Of a DNA stretch of 64,000 nt, positions 57,433 through 64,000 are shown piece by piece. Under the pieces are notes generated by a model, which did no database searches, was not told where the DNA came from, and worked only from the letters and a program-made list of their open reading frames with translations. This stretch comes from Peribacillus simplex (GTDB taxonomy: Bacteria; Bacillota; Bacilli; Bacillales; DSM-1321). Made by a program: the position numbers and the translations under genes. Where the stretch lies: positions 305,039 to 369,038 of the forward strand of contig NZ_LNNH01000010.1 in assembly GCF_001542915.1 (NCBI RefSeq), read 5' to 3'. The number at the start of each line of letters is the position of its first letter. The stretch's first letter is position 1.

Positions 57433-58080
57433 TTAATCAAATAAACCATCTCCATAATTTGTTCCATCAGTATCCAAAATGACTACCTTTGATTTTATAC
57501 GAGTAAGTGCTACAGCTATATACGGATTTGGCTCAGGGTTTTTATTAAAAGATGTCCGAATGCGGATGATAGTCTTTTCACTATCTTCGTTCACTTCCAA
57601 CACTTCAATGGTATTTCCCTTTCTTTCACCACCCATTGATATTAATAAAAAGTCCTCCCCTTCACCTCCTTTAAACTTTTTGTAACCGACAATCGATGTA
57701 TCTTTCTCGATTTTTTCAATATAATTCCCAGTTTCATCATCGGTCAGTCTTTCCTTATCCACAACCCTGTAGTCAACTTGATTGATAAATATGAATAAAA
57801 TATGAAGAGCCATGATTAATGGAACCCCAATAAAGAGAATTTTCCTTCCTAAGGGATATCTATTTAAGAAAAAATATAGAATCGCCAGTGTCATTACACC
57901 AAGGCTCAATACACCATACGGCATCCCCTCAAACCCACCAATCACAAAAAGTGAAAACACTAAAATCAAAATGCCTAGTGAGAATAGAAGTAAGAATTGA
58001 GTTCTGTCCTCTATCTTTCTCAAAAATAGATAGGTGAGTCCACACATAATAATTCCCAGTATAATTCCTGCTTCATACAT
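57433..58080 (-). CDS. Membrane protein with YesK-like N-terminus, 215 aa
   Basis: Four N-terminal helices (residues 1-100) resemble YesK-type proteins. A soluble C-terminal domain (...Y-I-A-V-A-L-T-R-I-K-S-K-V-V-I-L-D-T-D-G-T) follows. The ribosome site is weak, with AAGGGAG 22 nt upstream. The function is unknown. Confidence 0.6.
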   Translation of the reverse strand: MYEAGIILGIIMCGLTYLFLRKIEDRTQFLLLFSLGILILVFSLFVIGGFEGMPYGVLSLGVMTLAILYFFLNRYPLGRKILFIGVPLIMALHILFIFINQVDYRVVDKERLTDDETGNYIEKIEKDTSIVGYKKFKGGEGEDFLLISMGGERKGNTIEVLEVNEDSEKTIIRIRTSFNKNPEPNPYIAVALTRIKSKVVILDTDGTNYGDGLFD

Positions 58081-58354
58081 GTATAAAAAAATACTTATCT
58101 CTCCCTTGGATATTATTTAAAAAAGGATATGTTAGTATAAATGGTTGTTAAGGAATTCCAGTCAAATTTTCACCCAATTCAAAGAACTCCTTCTTACTAT
58201 TGTTTAATACATATCGTTTGAGTAACATTTAGGCCAGTGTTCGTCATTCATTCCCTTTCACACTCTCTACTTGAATAATATTACAAATTAATAGGATGCC
58301 ACATTCATTTTTTTCATTACTATTCCTAAGGAGGTTTAATGTTTATCACACAGT

Positions 58355-58438
58355 TGAACTCCCCTGCCCCGTTAGTTGCATAAAGAAAAAGTTGCCTAAA
58401 AGAAAGCTCCGATCTTCAACTAACGCACCCGCTCATTG
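58355..58438 (-). repeat. Three-hairpin intergenic element overlapping a gene end
   Basis: TGAACTCCCCTGCCCC, GTTAGTTGCATAAAG, AGTTGCCTAAAAGAAAGCT and CAACTAACGCACCCGCTC. The M1 peptidase gene ends inside the right arm, taking its last residues E-R-V-R and TAG from it. Confidence 0.88.
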
Positions 58439-59853
58439 TTATTCTCTAATAAAATCCAATCTTTAAAATAATCGTCATCCTTTAAGTTCAAATCGTATTT
58501 TAAAAAACGTACAAACTCTAGTGTATTTACTTCCTTATATTGATAATGATCATAATAATTTTTGAGAAAATCTTCTGCTTTTAATTCCCCACCATTTTCC
58601 TGAAAAACTTTCCAGAGCATTTCGGAAGATTTCCCATAAATATAACCACTCTGTTCGTTAAAAGAGTATTTATCTAATGGTAAGTTTACAGGTAAAGTAA
58701 ATTCCCTAGAGAGCTCTTCATCAAAGGAACTATCATTACCTTGATTTGCATAAAACAACGAAGTAGCGAGCGTTGTTATACCTTCATCCAGCCAGGCATC
58801 GTGATAAGAATCATTACTTATAACCCCATAAAACCATTGATGAGCAATTTCGTGAACAACTGTACGTTTTAGATGTTCAGGACTTTCAAGCCAATGATTA
58901 TAAATAGAACTAGCTGTTACTACACCTGGATATTCCATTCCTAATTCATCTAAAATAATATCCAGTTGCTTATGAGGATAAGGTCCAATAGTATTTTGAA
59001 AGTAATTCATTGCTTCACTAGCCAACTCAATTATTTCTTTATGTAATTCTTTTCTTTCATCAACCCCAAATACTCTAATTGTAATGTCATCTGTCTTCTT
59101 TTGGGTCACATTCGGTTCCCTCAGTAACGAAATATAAAATTCTTTCAAGTTTTTCCCTTCTAAAACGCCTGTACGTTTACTTGGATACCTATCATTATCG
59201 CTAGATGAAATTATCGTTAAACCTTTTGGCAATTTGTAATGTATTCTGAAATCACTAAATCCAGTATGATAGGTCTCACCTTTCAACCGATACGCTTCCT
59301 TATTCCACTTATGGTTTCTATATGTGGCAATCATAGGATACCATTGTGCTAGAAAATAATTAGTTTCATTTTTGGTAAATCGAAAACCCTTCTCTGGAAG
59401 AGTGAATTCATACTTAATGTCGACAACTACATCTTTATTTGGTTCTAACTTTTCATTTAAAGGAACGGTTAACGTATCTTTTTCAAGATTGAACTTTACT
59501 GTTTCTCCATCAAGATTGATGCTTTCGACTTTAACAGTAGAGGGTTTTTCTAAGGATGAATTAGTTTCAGTAAACATATTTGGAATAAAGTAAAATATTA
59601 ACTGTTCCCATTCATCAGTAGAGATATTTTTAATAGAAGTAGTTGAATGGATTTTAAAGTTACCTTCTACATCCATTTCCATATTAATATCGTACTCAGA
59701 CTCACTACCTGGAGATAATCCTTTTGGTGAAAACCCTTCCTTATCCTGTTTAACCGTTGAAGTGCTTGGAAATTTCACCTTTTCCGTTCCATATATCATC
59801 CAGATGGAACCAGTTGCAATTAATAGTAGGCATATAATAATTAATTTTTTAAT
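58420..59853 (-). CDS. M1-family (gluzincin) metallopeptidase, ATT start
   Basis: About 477 aa. The zinc motif H-E-I-A-H-Q-W-F-Y-G is followed 18 residues later by the third ligand in W-L-D-E-G-I. The N-terminal beta domain is typical of M1 peptidases. ATG 59799 would delete the membrane anchor. In frame upstream lie K-K-L-I-I-I-C-L-L-L-I-A-T-G and, at the right distance from GAGGTG, ATT 59853; an in-frame TGA lies just before. It is membrane-anchored and probably cleaves peptides outside the cell. Confidence 0.8.
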   Translation of the reverse strand: MKKLIIICLLLIATGSIWMIYGTEKVKFPSTSTVKQDKEGFSPKGLSPGSESEYDINMEMDVEGNFKIHSTTSIKNISTDEWEQLIFYFIPNMFTETNSSLEKPSTVKVESINLDGETVKFNLEKDTLTVPLNEKLEPNKDVVVDIKYEFTLPEKGFRFTKNETNYFLAQWYPMIATYRNHKWNKEAYRLKGETYHTGFSDFRIHYKLPKGLTIISSSDNDRYPSKRTGVLEGKNLKEFYISLLREPNVTQKKTDDITIRVFGVDERKELHKEIIELASEAMNYFQNTIGPYPHKQLDIILDELGMEYPGVVTASSIYNHWLESPEHLKRTVVHEIAHQWFYGVISNDSYHDAWLDEGITTLATSLFYANQGNDSSFDEELSREFTLPVNLPLDKYSFNEQSGYIYGKSSEMLWKVFQENGGELKAEDFLKNYYDHYQYKEVNTLEFVRFLKYDLNLKDDDYFKDWILLENNNERVR

Positions 59854-59937
59854 CTCTTCACCTCATTACATTTCGATTGTTAACTTCTTAAAGAAAGTAT
59901 TTCTTCAAAAAAATGTAAAATCCTTCTCTTTTCTTTT

Positions 59938-60024
59938 GCTACTATCCTGCCCCTTTAGTTCCGTAAGAAAAAAGGAGGCCGCTGCAAACTTCCTTATTGA
60001 TAGCAAGCACCGGTTAGTTAAAAC
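59938..60024 (-). repeat. Three-hairpin element, GGCCGCTGC core subtype
   Basis: TACTATCCTGCCCC, TTTAGTTCCGTAAG, GGAGGCCGCTGCAAACTTCC and TTATTGATAGCAAGCACCGG then TTAG. It sits between divergent genes, so here it is not at a gene's 3' end. Confidence 0.75.
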
Positions 60025-60076
60025 ATATTCCAATCGATTTTGGGCAAAATATCTGTAACTAAAAAAGGAGGTAGTC

Positions 60077-60577
60077 ATGGTTAAGAAAACGATACTTGTC
60101 ATATGTACATTATTTCTTTTGAACATAGTTTCACCAAGGCTAGGGGCAAAAGCTTTAACCTTTGGTGAATTGCCAGCCAAGCAAACATCGAAACAATGGT
60201 CTGTTCAAATAGGCCAGGCTGAAAAAGGTAAGGGGTTAGCAGAATCCAAAAACGGAGAATATCATACTTACTCTTTAGAGGTTGATAACATTGGTAAGGA
60301 TGTAATATCTGCGGAAATTCACATGTATAGAAATGAACCTAATTCTACGACGAAGTTTGCACTTTTTGGTTGTCCTCCTGATCACCCTTGTAGCAAACTA
60401 GATACTGATGAACAAGCGATTACCTTAGCTAAACAACTGAATGATGGGTATCCTTATCGATTTAGCAATTTCCTTTTGGCTGAAAAGGCTACGGAATTAG
60501 AAGTTGAAATCGTTTGGACTAAAAAAGGCAGCGAAGGCAGACCGTTAAAAGAAACATTTACATTCACTGCGGAATAA
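60077..60577 (+). CDS. Secreted protein, 166 aa (paralogue of 35103 locus)
   Basis: A signal peptide (T-I-L-V-I-C-T-L-F-L-L-N-I-V-S) cleaved near G-A-K-A is followed by a beta-sandwich-like domain. M-Y-R-N-E-P-N-S-T-T-K-F and L-K-E-T-F-T-F-T-A-E match the broken minus-strand copy at 35103-35564. It has a 27-residue insertion with two cysteines (G-C-P-P-D-H-P-C) absent from that copy. AAAGGAGG precedes the ATG. The function is unknown. Confidence 0.7.
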   Translation: MVKKTILVICTLFLLNIVSPRLGAKALTFGELPAKQTSKQWSVQIGQAEKGKGLAESKNGEYHTYSLEVDNIGKDVISAEIHMYRNEPNSTTKFALFGCPPDHPCSKLDTDEQAITLAKQLNDGYPYRFSNFLLAEKATELEVEIVWTKKGSEGRPLKETFTFTAE

Positions 60578-60584
60578 AAAGAAA

Positions 60585-60614
60585 AACAAAAGGACCGAAA
60601 TAATCGGTCTTTTT
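60585..60614 (+). terminator. Terminator of the 60077 gene
   Basis: GACCGA and TCGGTC pair around AAATAA with TTTTTC after. Confidence 0.75.
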
Positions 60615-60615
60615 C

Positions 60616-60647
60616 TTGAACTAACGCATCGGTTAGCTCAACAAGAA
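60616..60647 (-). repeat. Solo hairpin of the intergenic element
   Basis: TTGAACTAACGCATCGGTTAG then CTCAACAAG (first part split at the loop). It has a right-arm loop only, with terminal TTGAAC/GCTCAA pairing. Confidence 0.6.
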
Positions 60648-60674
60648 ATGAGTGCTCCTGGTGCTCTCTTATCC

Positions 60675-61244
60675 TTACTGTCGTATACATAAGCCATTTT
60701 CTTCAATAATCTCCTTAACCTTCTGAAAGCCTATTGTTGTCTTAGAATAAACAGGAAAAGACAAATCCCAATTCCCGATTATCACTGTATCAAGAGAAGG
60801 AAAGAAAAAATTAGTAAAATACGATTCATTCACGGAAAGTTTCGTTAAAAAGATAAGGGCTTCAACGTCACCTATTTTGTAAATACCCTTGTTGCTGGAA
60901 AACAACTTTCGAAAGAAATTTGCCTCTTTTCGATGTAAACAGCTTAATATATGCCTGAACTCTGCTTTTACCAAACCTTTTTTATAAATGTGTACATATA
61001 CTTCATTCTCTTCTATTTGAAAAAGATTCGTAAAGGTACTAACGAATTTGGGACCGTACTTTACATTATGACTTCTCCCCAATAACTCACTTGCCTCTTC
61101 TTCAGTGAGAACTCGATTATATACATCCATAATACCGATATGATTGTATAACTTACTTGGTTCTTCAACAAGATGAGTATTGAATTTTTTAAACTTTGAA
61201 TGCAGCATATTAATTTCTTCATTCGTTACCAATTCTAACTTCAT
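60675..61244 (-). CDS. Hypothetical protein, 189 aa
   Basis: A soluble mixed protein starting K-L-E-L-V-T-N-E-E-I-N-M-L-H. R-K-L-F-S-S-N-K-G-I-Y and a hydrophobic middle (A-L-I-F-L-T-K-L) suggest a globular fold. ACGGGGG precedes the ATG. The family is not recognised. Confidence 0.58.
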   Translation of the reverse strand: MKLELVTNEEINMLHSKFKKFNTHLVEEPSKLYNHIGIMDVYNRVLTEEEASELLGRSHNVKYGPKFVSTFTNLFQIEENEVYVHIYKKGLVKAEFRHILSCLHRKEANFFRKLFSSNKGIYKIGDVEALIFLTKLSVNESYFTNFFFPSLDTVIIGNWDLSFPVYSKTTIGFQKVKEIIEENGLCIRQ

Positions 61245-61294
61245 ATTTTTCCCCCGTTGTTCATTTTGTTCTAATAATATTTTATCACCTTCTT

Positions 61295-61380
61295 TAACTA
61301 ACCTGCCCCTTTAGTTCATGAAGCAAAAAGGCCACCAAATGGCAGCCCGGGATCTCAACTACAGAACCTGTTAGTTCAAG
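61295..61380 (-). repeat. Three-hairpin element, GGCCACCAAATGG core subtype
   Basis: TAACTAACCTGCCCC, TTTAGTTCATGAAGC, AGGCCACCAAATGGCAGCC and CAACTACAGAACCTGTTAG then TTCAAG. The core differs, the arms fit. It lies 72 nt past the 61453 stop. Confidence 0.8.
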
Positions 61381-61452
61381 AATTTTCTATTTGGTATTTA
61401 GGTAATAAACCCGATCAGTCCAATCACCAAATTCCCCGTTTACGAAATAAGC

Positions 61453-61607
61453 TTAGAGAAAAATCACAATAAATAGTACTCCTAGAACAATAAGAGTTAT
61501 CCAATAAGAAGACAATTTCCTTTTATTTTTAATTTCGAATAAAAGAATCCTTTTCTCAACCAAACTCCAAAAATGACAATAAACAGAATACCAAAAAGAA
61601 GGAACAT
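61453..61607 (-). pseudogene. Frameshifted two-helix small protein gene
   Basis: ATG 61607 begins M-F-L-L-F-G-I-L-F-I-V-I-F-G-V-W-L. A single-base loss near the GAGAAAAGG stretch (about 61553-61560) would join it to E-I-K-N-K-R-K-L-S-S-Y-W-I-T-L-I-V-L-G-V ending at TAA 61453. The restored product is a 51-aa protein with two helices. Confidence 0.5.
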
Positions 61608-61639
61608 TTTTAATATAGAGTCACTCCCATTTTTTACAG

Positions 61640-62101
61640 CTAAATGAATTGGTTATTGCTCTCATAAATTCTTGAACTACTTCCCCAAGGATGGTATCCG
61701 TTACCTATATAAGTGAATCCATATTTTTCATAGTATCCAATGTGGTCAGTACAAAGGAAAACTTTATTGAATCCTGCTTTTTCCGCATCAGCTTTAGCAC
61801 GCATTAGTAGCTCTTTGCCTAAAGACCTACCACGATAGCTATTTTCAATATAAAGGGCACATATCCAGGGCCATAAATCCATACGACTAATAAAATCATT
61901 GCTAATGAGACCTGCGCAGCCAATAATTTCATCCGAATCCTCCATCAAATACCAAATAGGGAGCGGACTTTTTGTTGTTATGCTGTGCATAATGCAGTCT
62001 TCATATACTTTCAGGCTGTTTTCGTTTGCCCATTTGCACTGAATATATTTAATTGCTTTTTCTTTATACTCTGGATAATCTCTAACGCTAATAATTGGCA
62101 T
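61640..62101 (-). CDS. GNAT-family N-acetyltransferase
   Basis: A 153-aa GNAT with W-I-C-A-L-Y-I-E-N-S-Y-R-G-R-S-L-G-K-E and the closing Y-Y-E-K-Y-G-F. It is a different subgroup from the 41440 and 53055 proteins. GAAGGG precedes the ATG. The substrate is unknown. Confidence 0.86.
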   Translation of the reverse strand: MPIISVRDYPEYKEKAIKYIQCKWANENSLKVYEDCIMHSITTKSPLPIWYLMEDSDEIIGCAGLISNDFISRMDLWPWICALYIENSYRGRSLGKELLMRAKADAEKAGFNKVFLCTDHIGYYEKYGFTYIGNGYHPWGSSSRIYESNNQFI

Positions 62102-62172
62102 ATTGTTTTCCCTTCGTTAGCTTATTTTATATGAATTTATATACATTTTTTAATCAAATTTATTGTAGTAAA

Positions 62173-63390
62173 TTAGTTAAAGAAGATTTTCATTTTATTA
62201 TGAGCCTTAACTAATGTAAAAGATAATATAGCTGAAATAAAGATTAGGATTGAACCGAATATATATACAGCTCGTACTCCAACAAAGTCAGCAATGAAGC
62301 CCATTAGAAAAATGGATAAACCTGTAACAGTTGATAAAAGGATACCTTGGGATGCATACACCTTTGGTAAATGTTTGGCTTGAATATTTATTTGAAATGC
62401 AGTTTGTTGAGCTACATCTCTTATTTGGTAGGCTGGACCCATTGCAACACAAAGCAGAAGAGCCAGTATAGGGTTACTCGTCAGCCCATATATTAACGTG
62501 AAAATACTAAATAATAACGAACCGATCGCCATACTAAAAATTAAGTGCTTCTGTATGGTTTTAGCTATGAACAAGGTGATTATACCCCCAAAAATAGAAC
62601 CGATATAATAACTTGCATTAATAAACCCCCACCATTGTTCCCCTTGGTTTAAGGCTTCTTTTACATACACCAATGTTATTGCTCCTATCCAAATGGAACC
62701 TGCCATTCCCTCAATAACATCCATTAATGTAACCAGTCTAAGAGTTTGATTACGCCATAAAATACCCCATCCTTCATTCATTAGTGTCCATTTAGACTTA
62801 TTTTCTATTTGAACTTCAACGTTATCCATAAAATATTTTGATGTAATATATAAAGCCAATACAGAAACCCAAAGCAATACTACATTAAAAGCCAAAGTTG
62901 AATTATATCCCCAATTTATGACAGCAAAACCTGTAAAGCTATATCCAGCTATTTGAACAGATTGTGTTGTAATAGATAAAGAACTGTTAGCTTTCACAAG
63001 ATTTTCTTTCGGTACAATTTTAGGTGTAACAGAATTAAGTAACGGGTTTCCCCATCCTTCCATAAAAGATATAACTAAAATAAATAATAACAGAACATAA
63101 ATATGATTAGTTATAGGCAAGAAACCCAGAAGTAAGAAAGTAAGTATTATAGCCTTCAAACCTTGAAGACTCACAAGTAATTTAGAGAAAGTGAACTTTT
63201 TATAAAGTAATGGTGATGTAAGGCCAGCAATTAAATTAGCCAAGGCCTTGAATAAAGGAAATAATGAAGCCATTAATGCAGAATCAGTTTTTTGATATAT
63301 AAATGTGGTAATTACCATAATGTAAATGACATCAGCTAGGGCTATGCTTGTCTTAGCAAACCAGAAACTATAAAACGGTATCCCTTTCAT
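62173..63390 (-). CDS. MFS transporter
   Basis: A 405-aa protein with about twelve helices. L-Y-K-K-F-T-F-S-K lies in the 2-3 loop, and the N-terminus is F-Y-S-F-W-F-A-K-T. It is probably a drug or metabolite exporter. ATG 63390 follows AGGAG by 5 nt; the frame extends to 63426 but with no ribosome site. A broken-off TetR gene lies upstream at the window edge. Confidence 0.8.
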   Translation of the reverse strand: MKGIPFYSFWFAKTSIALADVIYIMVITTFIYQKTDSALMASLFPLFKALANLIAGLTSPLLYKKFTFSKLLVSLQGLKAIILTFLLLGFLPITNHIYVLLLFILVISFMEGWGNPLLNSVTPKIVPKENLVKANSSLSITTQSVQIAGYSFTGFAVINWGYNSTLAFNVVLLWVSVLALYITSKYFMDNVEVQIENKSKWTLMNEGWGILWRNQTLRLVTLMDVIEGMAGSIWIGAITLVYVKEALNQGEQWWGFINASYYIGSIFGGIITLFIAKTIQKHLIFSMAIGSLLFSIFTLIYGLTSNPILALLLCVAMGPAYQIRDVAQQTAFQINIQAKHLPKVYASQGILLSTVTGLSIFLMGFIADFVGVRAVYIFGSILIFISAILSFTLVKAHNKMKIFFN

Positions 63391-63469
63391 AATATCTCCT
63401 ATTAATAAATCTACCCACCTATACAATCCCTGTTTTTTACAATTATATCATTAAATACTTGTTTTCCTT

Positions 63470-63552
63470 AATGAACTATCCCGCCCCGATAGTTCCATGA
63501 GAAAAGGAGCTGCTGATCAGCTCCTGATAATGAAGTAAAGCACCCGTTAACC
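63470..63552 (-). repeat. Three-hairpin element, GATC-core subtype
   Basis: TGAACTATCCCGCCCC, GATAGTTCCATGAG, the palindrome GGAGCTGCTGATCAGCTCC and AAGTAAAGCACCCGTTAAC. The left stem AACTATC/GATAGTT is a compensated version of AACTAAC/GTTAGTT. Confidence 0.88.
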
Positions 63553-63587
63553 AATAAAAAACAACTAAAAATATAGTTTCTTTTCGA

Positions 63588-63624
63588 AGTAAAAGCGTGT
63601 TTTGAAAAAAGATACGCTTTTACT
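63588..63624. other. 11-bp perfect inverted repeat
   Basis: AGTAAAAGCGT and ACGCTTTTACT flank a 15-nt A-rich loop. It lies between the element and the TetR-type gene's stop (63753). No T-tract follows. It could be an operator or an RNA structure. Confidence 0.4.
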
Positions 63625-63752
63625 ATAATTAATGAATCATTCTTTTATTAAAGAAACTTGCCGAAACTGGTTAAAATAATCATTAGCATGACAGCTGCAA
63701 TCGATCGATCACAGAGACTGACATGATTGATAAAACTGGAATTTTGATGAAT

Positions 63753-64000
63753 TTATTTTAATAATGATAATATCATCGCTACAGAATTTTCTACAAATGA
63801 ACGCTCTGGACGAGATTTCATTAACACGGTAAGTCCGATTAATGAAACGACTAGTGTCTGTGCCAAAACTTTAGCATCAAGGCTGCTTTCGAGCTCACCT
63901 GAGCGAATACCTCGGACAATCGTTTCTTGAAATATGATCGAAAGATACATTTGATGCTCCCTTGTAAGGATTTCAAATTTTTCATCGTGAGGGGCAAGTT
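63753..64000 (-). CDS. TetR-family regulator, C-terminal part (partial)
   Basis: The frame is open from the window edge and encodes the last 82 residues (...F-Q-E-T-I-V-R-G-I-R-S-G-E-L...L-A-Q-T-L-V-V-S-L-I-G-L-T-V-L). The pattern I-x-x-G-x-x-x-G-E-L is typical of TetR/AcrR ligand-binding domains. The DNA-binding part lies outside the window. It could regulate the MFS gene downstream at 62173. Confidence 0.7.
   Translation of the reverse strand, partial: LAPHDEKFEILTREHQMYLSIIFQETIVRGIRSGELESSLDAKVLAQTLVVSLIGLTVLMKSRPERSFVENSVAMILSLLK

Overview
The window is chromosomal DNA from a low-GC, endospore-forming Firmicute. Several genes point that way: spoIID with a sigma-E-type promoter, a GerA-type germination permease, the cwlJ-gerQ pair, a gamma-type SASP-like gene, and an rsbQ-rsbP energy-stress module. 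Gene content and style suggest the Bacillus simplex / Peribacillus group of Bacillaceae. That placement is inference; no rRNA lies in the window. No tRNA, rRNA, CRISPR array or prophage was seen.

Region by region. 1-9 kb: small membrane proteins, spoIID, an orphan germination permease, an MFS exporter, a nucleotidyltransferase, a methyltransferase and a WrbA flavoprotein. 9-15 kb: a gntR-DUF1648 operon, a LysE exporter, a HAD phosphatase facing a Crp/Fnr regulator, and a DUF2294 gene ahead of an NAD-formate dehydrogenase. 15-25 kb: small proteins, an ECF sigma/anti-sigma pair with a matching autoregulatory promoter, an alpha/beta hydrolase, a class A beta-lactamase lipoprotein, and an Xre regulator with a perfect palindromic operator. 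25-33 kb: rsbQ (frameshifted)-rsbP, a MATE pump divergent from its TetR regulator, and cwlJ-gerQ. 33-64 kb: an accessory region of mostly minus-strand, single, small orphan genes (membrane proteins, lipoproteins, SMI1/KNR4, DUF4279, DUF6176, tubby-like, GNATs). It also holds a second ECF pair, a LysM/SH3 protein, an M1 peptidase, IS3 remnants and many broken genes.

The dominant unexplained signal is a family of about 45-50 copies of a roughly 80-bp intergenic element. Its full form has three hairpins. Two outer hairpins share a stem (AACTAAC/GTTAGTT) with C-rich loops. A central hairpin (core AGCTGCC..GACAGCT) is followed on the minus strand by a T-tract, so it reads as an intrinsic terminator. 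Every clear copy has the same orientation and sits just after the stop codon of a minus-strand gene. Plus-strand genes instead have unrelated private terminators. Some copies supply stop codons, C-terminal residues or spurious start codons. The central module is swapped among several types, and single-hairpin solo copies look like recombination footprints. From 40 to 54 kb almost every small gene is a gene-plus-element unit, which gives the region a cassette-like look.

A second theme is gene decay. Ten loci carry in-frame stops, frameshifts or lost starts, and two further genes appear to begin at ATT. Start sites below were re-chosen from Shine-Dalgarno position where the first in-frame start codon was unconvincing.
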